64,000 nt of DNA from JAGWAJ01 sp965215155 (GTDB taxonomy: Bacteria > Acidobacteriota > Vicinamibacteria > Vicinamibacterales > UBA8438), in the NCBI GenBank assembly GCA_965215155.1, contig CBDCCY010000004.1, positions 1,488,001-1,552,000 on the forward strand, written 5' to 3'. A program made the position numbers and the translations under genes. Shown here piece by piece: positions 33,208 through 41,761 of the stretch (the stretch's first letter is position 1; each line of letters starts with the position of its first letter). Under the pieces are notes generated by a model that saw nothing but the letters and a program-made list of their open reading frames with translations, searched no databases and was not told where the DNA came from.

Positions 33208-34617
33208 ATGAGCCGAACGCTGCTCCAGAAGGTCTGGGATCTCCACACCGTCCGGCGCCTGCCGACCGGGCAGACGCAGCTCTTCATCGGGCTGCACCTG
33301 ATCCACGAGGTGACGACGCCGCAGGCGTTCGACATGCTGCGGGCTCGCGGCGCCGGGATGGCGTTTCCGGAGCGCACCTACGCAACGGTCGATCACATCG
33401 TGCCGACGCGGGACCAGCGGCGGCCGTTCGCCGACGAGCTGGCCGAGCAGATGATGGCCGCGCTCGAGCGCAACTGCCGCGAGTTCGGCATCCGCTTCGC
33501 GGACCTCGGGTCCGAGCGGCAGGGGATCGTCCACGTCATCGGGCCCGAGCTCGGGCTGACGCAGCCCGGCATGACGATCGCCTGCGGCGACAGCCACACC
33601 TCGACGCACGGGGCGTTCGGGGCGGTGGCGTTCGGGATCGGCACCTCGCAGGTGCGGGACGTGCTGGCGTCGCAGTGCCTGGCCATCGATCCGCTGAAGG
33701 TGCGGCGCATCACCGTGACCGGCGCGCTCGGCCGCGGCGTCTATGCGAAGGACGTCATCCTGGAGATCATCGCGCGCCTCGGGGTCAAGGGAGGCGTCGG
33801 CTTCGCCTACGAGTACGGCGGCCCGGCCATCGAGGGCATGTCGATGGACGAGCGGATGACCGTCTGCAACATGTCCATCGAGGGCGGGGCGCGCGCCGGC
33901 TACGTCAACCCGGACGAGACGACGTTCCGCTACCTGGCCGGGCGGCCGTTCGCGCCGGCGGGCGACGCGTTCGAGCGCGCGAAGGAGTGGTGGGCGTCGA
34001 TGGCCTCCGACGCCGGCGCGCCCTACGACGACGAGGTCACGATCGACGGCGACGCCATCGAGCCGCGGGTCACCTGGGGCATCAACCCCGGCCAGTCGGT
34101 GGGGGTTTCCGAACGCATTCCGGATCCCGGGGCGGCGACCGCCGAGCGTGCCGAGGCGGACGCCCTGGGCGAGGCGCTGGAGTTCATGGGCTTCGACGCG
34201 GGGGCCCCGATCGCCGGCACCAGGGTGGACGTCGCCTTCGTCGGCTCGTGCACCAACTCGCGCCTGACCGACCTGCGCGAAGCGGCGCGGGTCGTGCGCG
34301 GGCAGCGGGTCGCCCCGCACGTTCGGGCGCTGGCCGTCCCCGGCTCGAAGGCGGTCCGGCAGGCGGCCGAGTCCGAGGGACTGCACGAGGTGTTCCGCGA
34401 GGCGGGCTTCGAATGGCGCGGCGCAGGCTGCTCGATGTGCCTCGCCATGAATCCCGACCGCCTGAACGGCCGCGAGGTGTGCGCCTCGTCGTCGAACCGC
34501 AACTTCAAGGGGCGGCAGGGCAGCCCCACCGGCCGCACCTTGCTGATGAGCCCCGCCATGGTCGCCGCCGCCGCCGTCAGCGGCGAGGTGACCGACGTGC
34601 GGCGGATGCTGGGGTGA
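33208..34617 (+). CDS. leuC: 3-isopropylmalate dehydratase large subunit
   Basis: 469 residues, full length for the bacterial LeuC family. The protein isomerises 2- to 3-isopropylmalate in leucine synthesis with LeuD and a 4Fe-4S cluster. Cluster ligands are visible in AFVGSCTNSRLTDL and GAGCSMCLAMNPD. Substrate-site segments include DHIVPTRDQ, GDSHTSTHGAFGAVAFGIGT and ASSSNRNFKGRQG. leuD follows 17 bp downstream, an obvious operon. Confidence 0.97.
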   Translation: MSRTLLQKVWDLHTVRRLPTGQTQLFIGLHLIHEVTTPQAFDMLRARGAGMAFPERTYATVDHIVPTRDQRRPFADELAEQMMAALERNCREFGIRFADLGSERQGIVHVIGPELGLTQPGMTIACGDSHTSTHGAFGAVAFGIGTSQVRDVLASQCLAIDPLKVRRITVTGALGRGVYAKDVILEIIARLGVKGGVGFAYEYGGPAIEGMSMDERMTVCNMSIEGGARAGYVNPDETTFRYLAGRPFAPAGDAFERAKEWWASMASDAGAPYDDEVTIDGDAIEPRVTWGINPGQSVGVSERIPDPGAATAERAEADALGEALEFMGFDAGAPIAGTRVDVAFVGSCTNSRLTDLREAARVVRGQRVAPHVRALAVPGSKAVRQAAESEGLHEVFREAGFEWRGAGCSMCLAMNPDRLNGREVCASSSNRNFKGRQGSPTGRTLLMSPAMVAAAAVSGEVTDVRRMLG

Positions 34618-34634
34618 GGGCGGAGGCCGCGGGC

Positions 34635-35240
34635 ATGTCGTCGTCATCCTCCAACCGCCGCATCGACTTGGTGGCCGGGACGGCCATCCCGTTACGCGGG
34701 AACAACATCGACACCGACCGGATCATTCCGGCCCGTTATCTCAAGGCGATCACGTTCGAGGGGCTCGGCGAGCACGTCTTCGAGGACGACCGGGCCTCCA
34801 TGCCGGACCATCCGTTCGAGAACTCCGCCTACGCCGGTGCGTCGATCCTCGTCGTGAACGAGAACTTCGGCTCCGGCTCGTCGCGCGAGCACGCCCCGCA
34901 GGCGCTCAAGCGCTGGGGCATCGAAGCCTGCGTCGGCGAGTCCTTCTCGGAGATCTTCCTCGGGAACGCCACCACGATCGGCCTCGCCTGCGCCACCGCG
35001 GACGCAGCCGGCGTCGAGCACCTGATGAGCGCCGCAGAACGGGACCCGCGGGCGCGCCTGACCCTGAGCGTCTCCGGCCGCTCCATCGAGGCGGCGGGCC
35101 ACACGGTGCCGGTCCGCATCCCGGACGCCGTCCGCGAGGCCCTCCTGACCGGCCGCTGGGACGCGACGGCCCTGCTGCTCGACGACTTCGACGCGGTGCG
35201 CGCGGTCTCGGCCCGGCTGCCCTACGTCGCCGGCTTCTGA
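34635..35240 (+). CDS. leuD: 3-isopropylmalate dehydratase small subunit
   Basis: 201 residues. The swivelling-domain protein pairs with LeuC: GNNIDTDRIIPARYLK near the N-terminus and the substrate-specificity loop VVNENFGSGSSREHAPQALK. GGAGG lies ten bases before the ATG; a GTG at 34614 would overlap the leuC stop. leuA is found 27 kb away at 62823, beyond the island, and leuB is not in the window. Confidence 0.97.
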   Translation: MSSSSSNRRIDLVAGTAIPLRGNNIDTDRIIPARYLKAITFEGLGEHVFEDDRASMPDHPFENSAYAGASILVVNENFGSGSSREHAPQALKRWGIEACVGESFSEIFLGNATTIGLACATADAAGVEHLMSAAERDPRARLTLSVSGRSIEAAGHTVPVRIPDAVREALLTGRWDATALLLDDFDAVRAVSARLPYVAGF

Positions 35241-35282
35241 GACCGTCGACGCCGCGGCGCGCCGATCCCGTCGAGTGCAGCT

Positions 35283-35335
35283 TCGAGACCCGGACGCTCG
35301 CGTCGTTCGACGTAGAATCGGCTTGGAGCCGGCCG
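35283..35335. repeat. Intergenic repeat copy 1 (other copy at 56205-56252)
   Basis: About 50 bp very similar in the same orientation to 56205-56252. The shared core is CTCGCGTCGTTCGAYGTAGA followed by RTCGGCTTGRAGCYGGCCG. It contains a TAGAAT that could serve as a -10 box for the PQQ dehydrogenase gene starting 85 bp downstream. Confidence 0.75.
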
Positions 35336-35420
35336 GGCGGCGGCACTGCGCCGCCGTCGTCCGGCTACACGCCGGTGACGTGCCGGCGACGCCCGGCCGG
35401 AACGTACTGGGAGGTCGAGA

Positions 35421-37178
35421 ATGCCACCTTCACACTTCCGATACGCCGCCCGAGTTCTCGCGCTCACCGCGGCTCTGTTCCCGACGGCGGAAGGGCCGGC
35501 GCACGGCCAGGACACCGGAATCGCCCCCGTCACCGACGCGATCCTGCAGGATCCGCCGGCCGACGACTGGCTGATGTGGCGGCGCACGCTCGACGGCCGG
35601 GGCTACAGCCCCCTCGACCAGATCGACCGCGGCAACGTCGGCGACCTGCGCATGGTCTGGTCGCGGGGCCTCGGACCCGGGCTGCAGCAGGGCACGCCGC
35701 TCGTCCACGACGGCGTGATGTACATGCCGAACCCGCGCGACGTCATCCAGGCCATCGACGCCGCCACCGGCGACCTCCGCTGGGAGTACCGGCGCGACGT
35801 GCCAGACGACCTCCGCGACTACATGCTCGGCGCCCTCACCGACCTCAACCGCAACCTCGCCATCTACGGCACCCGCATCATCGACACGAGCGGCGACGAC
35901 TACGTGTTCGCCCTCGACGCCGCGACCGGCGAGCTGGCCTGGGAGACCGAGATTCTCGACTACCGCGTGAACCCCGCCAACCAGAGCTCGGGCCCCATCA
36001 TCGCCGGGGGCAAGATCGTCTCGGGCCGCGGCTGCACCCCGCGGGGCGGGCCAAACGCCTGCGTCATCGTCGCCCACGACGCCGAGACCGGCGAGGAGCT
36101 CTGGCGGCGGCGCACCATCCCGGCCCCGGGCGAGCCGGGCGACGAGACCTGGGGCGGGGTGCCGTTCGAGGAGCGCAAGCACGTCGGCGCGTGGATGGTG
36201 CCGAGCTACGACCCCGAGCTGAACCTCGTCTACATCGGCACCTCGGTGACCTCGCCGGCCCCCAAGTTCCTCATCGGCGGCGCCGACCTGAAGCACCTCT
36301 ACCACAACTCGACCCTCGCCCTCGACGCCGACACCGGCGGGATCGTCTGGTACTACCAGCACCTCAACGACAGTTGGGACCTCGACCACCCGTTCGAGCG
36401 CATCCTGGTCGACACCGCGGTCACGCCGGACCCGAACGCGGTCGAGTGGATCAACCCGCGGCTGCAGCCCGGCGAGGTGCGGCGGGTCATGACCGGCATC
36501 CCCGGCAAGACAGGCATCGTCTACACCCTCGACCGTGCGACCGGCGAGTTCCTGTGGGCGCGGCCCACGGTGGCCCAGAACGTGGTGGGCGGCATCGACG
36601 GAGCCACGGGCGCCGTCTCCGAGAACCAGGAGGTCGTGTTCCGCCAGGAGGGCCAGGAGGTCTTCGCGTGCCCGACCCTCACCGGCGGCAAGGACTGGGA
36701 GGCGGGCGCCTACAGCCCCCTCACCAACGCCATGTACTTCCCGCTGCGCAACGCCTGCGCGCGCATCATGGCCACCAACGACGGCTCCCTCTACGGCCTC
36801 GGCGTCCGCACCGAGATCGCCCCCGGCACCGACCGGGTCGGCACCGTCCAGGCCATCTCGGCCGAGACCGGCGAGCTGTTGTGGATCCACGAGCAGCGCG
36901 CGGCCACCAGCTCGCTCATGGCCACCGGCGGCGGCCTCGTCTTCGGCGGCGACTACAACGGCCGCTTCCGCGCCCTCGACCACGAGACCGGCGAGGTCCT
37001 CTGGGAGATCAACATCGGCTCGCCGGTCACCGGCTTCCCCGTCACGTACGCCCACGAGGGGCGCCAGTACGTCGCGGTCAGCACCGGCCGCTCGCTGACC
37101 TCGGGCGCATTCAACCGACTGACCCCGGAGCTGCGCCCGAGCACCGGCAACACGCTGTTCGTCTTCGCCCTGCCTTAA
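35421..37178 (+). CDS. PQQ-dependent alcohol dehydrogenase-type quinoprotein
   Basis: 585 residues. A signal peptide ends near AHGQ. The mature chain is an eight-bladed quinoprotein propeller of the methanol/ethanol dehydrogenase superfamily, with repeated tryptophan-docking strands: LDAATGELAWETEILD, DAETGEELWRR, LDADTGGIVWYYQHLNDSWD, LDRATGEFLWARP, ISAETGELLWIHEQR, LDHETGEVLWEINIG. There is no C-terminal cytochrome domain and no CxxCH, so electrons must go to a separate acceptor. The gene end (FALP-stop) contains the attachment core of the adjacent island: integration replaced the original TGA stop by TAA without changing the protein. Confidence 0.93.
   Translation: MPPSHFRYAARVLALTAALFPTAEGPAHGQDTGIAPVTDAILQDPPADDWLMWRRTLDGRGYSPLDQIDRGNVGDLRMVWSRGLGPGLQQGTPLVHDGVMYMPNPRDVIQAIDAATGDLRWEYRRDVPDDLRDYMLGALTDLNRNLAIYGTRIIDTSGDDYVFALDAATGELAWETEILDYRVNPANQSSGPIIAGGKIVSGRGCTPRGGPNACVIVAHDAETGEELWRRRTIPAPGEPGDETWGGVPFEERKHVGAWMVPSYDPELNLVYIGTSVTSPAPKFLIGGADLKHLYHNSTLALDADTGGIVWYYQHLNDSWDLDHPFERILVDTAVTPDPNAVEWINPRLQPGEVRRVMTGIPGKTGIVYTLDRATGEFLWARPTVAQNVVGGIDGATGAVSENQEVVFRQEGQEVFACPTLTGGKDWEAGAYSPLTNAMYFPLRNACARIMATNDGSLYGLGVRTEIAPGTDRVGTVQAISAETGELLWIHEQRAATSSLMATGGGLVFGGDYNGRFRALDHETGEVLWEINIGSPVTGFPVTYAHEGRQYVAVSTGRSLTSGAFNRLTPELRPSTGNTLFVFALP
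37165..37176 (+). other. Attachment site, left end of outer island
   Basis: TCGCCCTGCCTT inside the last codons of the PQQ dehydrogenase gene, repeated at 56153-56164. The GCCCTG centre is shared with the core of the nested island. Confidence 0.82.
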
Positions 37179-37323
37179 CAACCAATGGCAGTCCGCCAGC
37201 GTGCTAGTCCGTCTAGAATAGACCATAAACTGCTGACAGGTAATAGGTTATGATTCTTATGCACGCACTGTCCGGGTCAGGACGTGTGGCGGAATCCAGC
37301 TCAATCCCGTATATAATGGAGGA

Positions 37324-38532
37324 ATGGATGTTGTAGCCAACCCCGCCCCGACTCCCCGCAGAACCAAGCGCCGAGGTCGCCATCCCGACAAGGCCCTCTC
37401 GGCCGCCTTCGTCCGTTCCGCCCCGCCAGGAAGGCACGCTGACGGGAACGGCTTGTACCTGTTCGTCCAGCCGACCGGGACCCGAAGCTGGGTCCAGCGG
37501 CTCGTCATCCGCGGCCGGCGCCGGGAACTCGGACTCGGCGCCGCCACGCTCGTCCCGCTCGCCAAGGCCCGCGAGCAGGCCCTCGCCAACCGCATGCTGG
37601 CCCGGTCGGGCGGCGATCCTCTCACCGACAGGCGCCGCGTCCAGGGCGTTCCCACCTTCGCCGAAGCCGCCCAACGCGTGCTCGAACAGAAGCGCGGCGG
37701 CTGGCGCGGCCGGTGGCACGCGCAGACCTGGTGGCGGAGCATGGAACGGTATGCGTTCCCCCGCATCGGCAGCCGGCCCGTGTCCGAGGTCAACACGGCC
37801 GACGTGCTGGAGATCCTCACGCCCATCTGGCACGTGAAGGCGGAGACGGCCCGCGCCGTGCGCCAGCGCATCCGGTCGGTGCTGGCATGGGCCGTGGCCC
37901 TGGACATGCGGAACGACAACCCGTGCGATCGGGTGCTGCCGGTGCTCGGTCCGCAGAACGACATCGTGACGCATCGGCAGGCGTTGCCCCACCAGGACGT
38001 GGCCGCGGCCATCGAGACGGTGCGGGCGGGGTCCGCGCAGCCTGCCGTCAAGCTGGCGTTCGAGTTCTTGGTGCTGACCGCCACGCGGTCGGGCGAGGTA
38101 CGTGGCGCACAATGGGCCGAGATCGACACCACGGACCAAGTGTGGACCCTGTCGGCGCAGCGGATGAAGGCGAAGCGCGAGCACCGCGTCCCGCTGGGCG
38201 GCCGGGCGCTGGAGATACTCGACGCGGCGCGGAAGCTCGGCGACGGCAATCCGCACGTGTTCCCGATGCGGAGCGGGCGGCCGATATCGGCGTCGACGCT
38301 GCTCAAGATGCTCAACGACCTTCGGATCGCGGCTGTTCCTCATGGCTTCCGGTCGTCGTTCCGGGACTGGGCGGCGGAAATGACCGACCATCCGCGGGAG
38401 GTCATCGAGGCGGCGCTCGCCCATGTCGTCCAGAACAAGGTGGAAGCCGCCTACGCGCGGTCGGACCTGTTCGAGCGGCGACGGCTGCTCATGGACGATT
38501 GGTCGGAGTACCTCGGCCGCAACGGCCGGTGA
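37324..38532 (+). CDS. Tyrosine recombinase (integrase) of the outer island
   Basis: 402 residues of the P4-like family with a DUF4102-type N-terminal arm domain (DGNGLYLFVQPTGTRSWVQR, IRGRRRELGLG). Catalytic residues are visible: Arg in TRSGEVRGAQW, Lys in MKAKREHRVPL, His and Arg in VPHGFRSSFRDW, the second His in AALAHVVQNK, and Tyr in AAYARSDLFERR. A TATAAT lies at 37312-37317, only about 7 bp before the ATG, so the transcript may be leaderless. It is closely related, over its whole length, to the integrase of the nested island. Confidence 0.95.
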   Translation: MDVVANPAPTPRRTKRRGRHPDKALSAAFVRSAPPGRHADGNGLYLFVQPTGTRSWVQRLVIRGRRRELGLGAATLVPLAKAREQALANRMLARSGGDPLTDRRRVQGVPTFAEAAQRVLEQKRGGWRGRWHAQTWWRSMERYAFPRIGSRPVSEVNTADVLEILTPIWHVKAETARAVRQRIRSVLAWAVALDMRNDNPCDRVLPVLGPQNDIVTHRQALPHQDVAAAIETVRAGSAQPAVKLAFEFLVLTATRSGEVRGAQWAEIDTTDQVWTLSAQRMKAKREHRVPLGGRALEILDAARKLGDGNPHVFPMRSGRPISASTLLKMLNDLRIAAVPHGFRSSFRDWAAEMTDHPREVIEAALAHVVQNKVEAAYARSDLFERRRLLMDDWSEYLGRNGR

Positions 38533-38560
38533 TACGCCCGGCCGCGAACGGCGCTTGGCC

Positions 38561-40081
38561 TCAGCGGCTGGGACCGTGATCCCGCTCCGGTCCGCGCTGC
38601 TGCATCAGTTCCACGGCCCGCGCAACGTCTCGGCGAGCGTCCTGTAGTCCGCGTCCAAGCATCTCAGTTGCCCCGAGAGCTGCTCGATTCGCCGCCGCAA
38701 GGTCTCGTTCTCCGCGGCCTGCTGCTCGAAGCGCTGCTGCAAGGCTTCGACCTGCCCGGAGTGCCGCCGCTGTTCCGTCTCGAATTGCCCGGACAACTTC
38801 TCCAAGGCGGCCGTCAACTGCCGTTCCAGCTCGGTCATGGAGCTCCCTCACTCGCTCGACAGCTTCAAGGCAGGCCGCCCGCCCACGGTCCAGGGCCGAG
38901 AGTCCAGCGCGCCGGCCGGCAGCACCACGAACCGCTCGCCGTCGATTTCCGTCAGCTCCAGCCCCCACGTCGTCTCCTCGATCCGCGCCAGCGTCGCGCG
39001 GGCCTCCTCGATGTCCACGCGGAGCACCGCCAGCGCCTCGATCTGCTGCTCGATGGTCGTCCACAGCCAGCGCGTCCCTGCCCAGCTCCCGCCGACAATG
39101 CCGAGCGAAAGGCTCAGCCCGACCACCAGCGGCAGGATCCACGCGCGCGGCAGCAGGGCGCTCAGCCGTCCGACCGCCCCCGCCGTATCGGCTTCGATGG
39201 TACGCAGCGCGCCGTCGACGACGGCGCTCAAGCTCCCGCCGAGCCGCCGCAGCTCGCTCGCCGCCGTCTCCTCGATCTCCCGGTGGTCCGCCTCCAGCCG
39301 GCGGCGGAGCCGGGATGTCAACTCGTTCGGGGTTGAAGTCATGCTCGTACAACGCTCCCTTCAGCCGCCACCGCTTCCCGCTCTCCGGGTCGCGGGCGGT
39401 CACGTAGTCCTTGCCCTGGCGCGGCACGTCGAGTCCTGCGTCTTCGAGGGCGGATACCACGTCGGCGCGGCTCTGCACGACGCCGTGCTCGACGCGCTGC
39501 ACCAGGTAGTCCCGTATCAGCTCGCGCGGGTCGGCCTCGTGCTCCAGACCGGCCCGCAGGTTCGCCGCCTCGATGTAGGCGCGGTGTCCGGGCTGCTGGG
39601 TCCTCGCCCGCGCCGGGTCGTCCGGCCGGCTCCAGCCGTGCTCGTGGTTCAAGGCGTCGCGCAGCGGGTCGAAGGTCGTCTGCCAGCCGGGCGGCGCGAT
39701 GTTGAGGCTCTTGCCCGTCTCCAGGTCGCAGCGTGCCGTGAGGACATGCACGTGGACGCCGCCGCCGTGCTCGCGGTGCAGGACCGCCGTCCACGCGTAG
39801 CGGTCCGGCTCCAGCCCCGCCCAGGCCGTCTTCTCGAACTGGTCGAGGACGGCGTTGATCTGCGGGTCGGTCGGCCGGTCCTCCGGCGCCCACGCGATCA
39901 CGATCGAGCGGTACTTGTGCTCGAACTCCAGCGAGTCGGCGACGGCGGCCACCATGTCCGGGTCTCCCCGGAGCACCTCGATGCCTTCACGCTCACGGCC
40001 CATCGCGTCGCGTTCGCCGACCAGGTAGCTGGCCGCCTTGCCGGCCGAGCCGGTGCCGCGCCGGAGGCACTTAATGTGCAT
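38561..40081 (-). CDS. ColE1 MbeA-like relaxase
   Basis: 506 residues, close to the 517 of MbeA from ColE1. The N-terminal third holds the nuclease domain: IKCLRRGTGSAGKAASYLVG, VLHREHGGGVHVHVLTARCD with the metal-binding histidines, and GKSLNIAPPGWQTTFDPLRD. The C-terminal half is Arg/Ala rich and is read in one frame while two other genes occupy another frame of the same DNA, exactly as mbeB and mbeD lie inside mbeA. The start overlaps the mobC stop by 11 bases. It would nick oriT for conjugal transfer helped by another element. Confidence 0.85.
   Translation of the reverse strand: MHIKCLRRGTGSAGKAASYLVGERDAMGREREGIEVLRGDPDMVAAVADSLEFEHKYRSIVIAWAPEDRPTDPQINAVLDQFEKTAWAGLEPDRYAWTAVLHREHGGGVHVHVLTARCDLETGKSLNIAPPGWQTTFDPLRDALNHEHGWSRPDDPARARTQQPGHRAYIEAANLRAGLEHEADPRELIRDYLVQRVEHGVVQSRADVVSALEDAGLDVPRQGKDYVTARDPESGKRWRLKGALYEHDFNPERVDIPAPPPAGGGPPGDRGDGGERAAAARRELERRRRRRAAYHRSRYGGGGRTAERPAAARVDPAAGGRAEPFARHCRRELGRDALAVDDHRAADRGAGGAPRGHRGGPRDAGADRGDDVGAGADGNRRRAVRGAAGRRAGLSALDRGRAACLEAVERVRELHDRAGTAVDGRLGEVVRAIRDGTAAALRAGRSLAAALRAAGRGERDLAAANRAALGATEMLGRGLQDARRDVARAVELMQQRGPERDHGPSR
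38605..38838 (-). CDS. MbeD-like mobilisation protein, nested in relaxase gene
   Basis: 77 residues, matching the size of ColE1 MbeD (78). A heptad-rich coiled coil covers most of it: LTAALEKLSGQFETEQRRHS and LQQRFEQQAAENETLRRRIE. It is wholly contained in the relaxase gene in another frame and follows the MbeB-like gene by nine bases. The coiled-coil coding pattern argues that this frame is real. Confidence 0.68.
   Translation of the reverse strand: MTELERQLTAALEKLSGQFETEQRRHSGQVEALQQRFEQQAAENETLRRRIEQLSGQLRCLDADYRTLAETLRGPWN
38848..39342 (-). CDS. MbeB-like mobilisation protein, nested in relaxase gene
   Basis: 164 residues (ColE1 MbeB is 172). It starts within the relaxase sequence and is read in another frame. 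Helical N-terminus (TSRLRRRLEADHREIEETAA), one transmembrane segment (ILPLVVGLSLSLGIVGGSWA), then a coiled region (TTIEQQIEALAVLRVDIEEA) and a small C-terminal domain. MbeB-type proteins anchor or stabilise the relaxosome at the membrane. Confidence 0.72.
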   Translation of the reverse strand: MTSTPNELTSRLRRRLEADHREIEETAASELRRLGGSLSAVVDGALRTIEADTAGAVGRLSALLPRAWILPLVVGLSLSLGIVGGSWAGTRWLWTTIEQQIEALAVLRVDIEEARATLARIEETTWGLELTEIDGERFVVLPAGALDSRPWTVGGRPALKLSSE

Positions 40082-40406
40082 CGCCGTCTCGGCCGATGCG
40101 GGCGAGCTTGCGCAGCTCGCGCTCGAACGCGACGAGGTTGGCGATCACCTCGACGGCCTCGACCGCCGAGGCGTGGCGGTTGGCCCAGCGGGCGAGCTGG
40201 TTCAGGTTGCTGCCGATGCGCGCGACCTGCCGGGTGCGCTCGCGCTCGGCGTCGGCTGCCGCCGCGGTCCAGGTGCGCGTCCGGGCCATCGCCTGCCGCA
40301 GCAGGTCGGACAGCGGCACGCCGGCGGCCGCCGCCTTCGCCCGCCAGTCGGCCAGCTCGGCCGGCGACACGCGGGCGTGCACTCGGACGGTGCGGCGGTC
40401 ACGCAT
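40071..40406 (-). CDS. MobC/MbeC-like relaxosome accessory protein
   Basis: 111 residues from ATG at 40406 (MbeC is 115). A ribbon-helix-helix N-terminus (RRTVRVHARVSPAELADWRA, GVPLSDLLRQAM) is followed by the MobC signature helix RQVARIGSNLNQLARWANRH. It binds near oriT and assists the relaxase. Its stop overlaps the relaxase start. Confidence 0.88.
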   Translation of the reverse strand: MRDRRTVRVHARVSPAELADWRAKAAAAGVPLSDLLRQAMARTRTWTAAAADAERERTRQVARIGSNLNQLARWANRHASAVEAVEVIANLVAFERELRKLARIGRDGDAH

Positions 40407-41005
40407 CGGCGCACCGCCAGGAAGGAGCGCGGGCACGGCCCGCCGCTTTCTCGCGAGTCCCACAGGGCCGCGGGATGCCGGGGGTTCGAAGGGGGCGCGC
40501 AGCCCCCCCTCGCCAGCCCCAATGTACGCACATTGGGTCGGCTGGCTCATCGCATCCAGATGTGATGAGCCAGCTTTTCCCGTCCGCCGTTCCCGTCGTT
40601 CGCGAGCTGGTCATTTCGGATCTGGTGAGCAGCCCAGATTCTCAAGTGCGGCCGGTTCCTCTGACTTGAGGTCGCCCGTTCCCGTCAGCCGCCGTTGTTC
40701 TCATTCCCGGACCCGGCGTTGTCGTGGTCCCGTTCGCCGCGCTGGTTCTCGTCTCGGGCGCGGTGGGTGGTCCTGGCGCTGTGGTCCGTCGTTGTCCTGG
40801 TTCCGCGCTCGCGGGTGTCGGGTCCGGTGGTCCGAGGCGATACGGTTTCATGGACCGAGGGATTCCGTTTTCGAGGTCGGGTTCGATTCTCGTGGCCGGG
40901 TTCCCGACTTCCACGCCGTTGGGGTTTGGACGATGGAAGGCGCGTGTCACCCAGCCCAAGCCCTACCGCCTGACCATTGCCAGACGGTCGGGCAGGTCGT
41001 GTCGG
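40407..41005. other. Intergenic region with candidate oriT
   Basis: About 600 bp between mobC and the AlpA-like gene. The mobC-proximal 170 bp hold two strong hairpins (see separate entry). The rest is G/T-rich on the plus strand with short repetitive words and no convincing gene; a 105-codon minus-strand frame is Pro/Thr-rich, low complexity and not called. Confidence 0.55.
40518..40574. other. Two adjacent hairpins, candidate oriT
   Basis: Hairpin 1: CCCAATGT, spacer ACGC, ACATTGGG (40518-40537). Hairpin 2: GCTGGCTCATC (40541-40551) and GATGAGCCAGC (40564-40574), a perfect 11-bp stem followed by TTTT. They lie just upstream of mobC, the location of oriT in ColE1-type cassettes. The second could instead act as a terminator for rightward transcription. 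Confidence 0.6.
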
Positions 41006-41206
41006 CTACGCGGCCGGACGCTCGGAGCCGCCGCGGGGCCGGCTGGCGATGAAGTCGGCCACTTCCTGCTCGACCCAGCGGACGGCGCGGCTGCCGACCC
41101 GGAGCGGCTTGGGGAACCGCGACTCGGCCATCAGCGCGTAGACGGCCGAGCGGGACAGCGCCGTCAGGGCCATCACGTCGCGGAGCGTGAGCAGTCTCGT
41201 CGTCAT
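41006..41206 (-). CDS. AlpA-family excisionase/regulator
   Basis: 66 residues. MerR-like winged helix-turn-helix typical of AlpA/excisionases: LTLRDVMALTALSRSAVYAL, SRFPKPLRVGSRAVRWVEQE and VADFIASRP. Such proteins direct excision or activate the integrase of P4-like islands. A CAGGAGG-type site lies just before the ATG. Confidence 0.9.
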   Translation of the reverse strand: MTTRLLTLRDVMALTALSRSAVYALMAESRFPKPLRVGSRAVRWVEQEVADFIASRPRGGSERPAA

Positions 41207-41314
41207 GTCTTCCTCCTGTGGTTACGGCCCGCCAACGGGCGGAACCGACGTGGTTGGTTCGCTGTGCATCACTACGGCCGAGCGTAGCACGGGAGTTATG
41301 TAAGTTGTTGTGTA

Positions 41315-41329
41315 GCAATAATTTATTGC
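41315..41329. promoter_or_regulatory. 15-bp A/T-rich palindrome upstream of the AlpA-like gene
   Basis: GCAATAA-T-TTATTGC, a perfect palindrome in an otherwise GC-rich region about 110 bp before the AlpA-like start. A likely operator, excisionase site or promoter element; the role is inferred. Confidence 0.5.
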
Positions 41330-41380
41330 ATATGGACGTCCTGGGAACCAGTAGCACCGACTGGGAAGGGGATGTGAGAT

Positions 41381-41484
41381 TGAGTGACGTTTTCTGACGT
41401 GTTCTGACGTGCTGAGCCGCTTTCTGCTCGCCAAAAAAAGTGAAGAAACCGCTCGACTTGCTGGTTTCTGCTCGTTTCTGCTCG
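41381..41484. repeat. Decamer direct repeats (iteron-like)
   Basis: Three consecutive decamers ending TGACGT (TGAGTGACGT, TTTCTGACGT, GTTCTGACGT; 41381-41410), then TTTCTGCTCG at 41421-41430, 41465-41474 and 41475-41484. The spacing is close to one helical turn. Confidence 0.7.
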
Positions 41485-41761
41485 TTCAGAGGCGCCGCAG
41501 GTGGGCCCGGAACGAGATCCTGAACGGCCGTCGGTCGCCTCGTCGGGACGGAACTGCCGCGTCTGACGGCGGACTGACGAGTGCGGCCATGGTGGGCCGC
41601 AAGCGTCGCTTGCGGCCCATAGCTGCCCACCACCACCCCGGCGGGCGGCGGGTCACCTGAAAGGCCGGAACGAAGTGCAGGAGCCGCAAGGCTTGACGCG
41701 CCGCCCGACGGGGTGGTTCCGCTCGGCGGACTCTCGCCGGGGCCGTGATACGCTGTCTCCG

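Larger units (their letters stand above)
41207..41761. other. Non-coding region with palindrome, decamer repeats and a conserved short motif
   Basis: 555 bp. It holds an A/T-rich palindrome at 41315-41329, direct decamer repeats at 41381-41484, and a 34-bp sequence (41664-41697) found again at 50718-50751. No full gene was recognised. Confidence 0.6.

Noticed and set aside
37165..37324. A tRNA gene as integration target
   Set aside because: No cloverleaf-like sequence is visible near either border. The direct repeat falls in the dehydrogenase coding end.
40642..40959. A 105-codon minus-strand gene between mobC and alpA
   Set aside because: The product is low-complexity Pro/Thr/Arg with no ribosome-binding site or recognisable motif.
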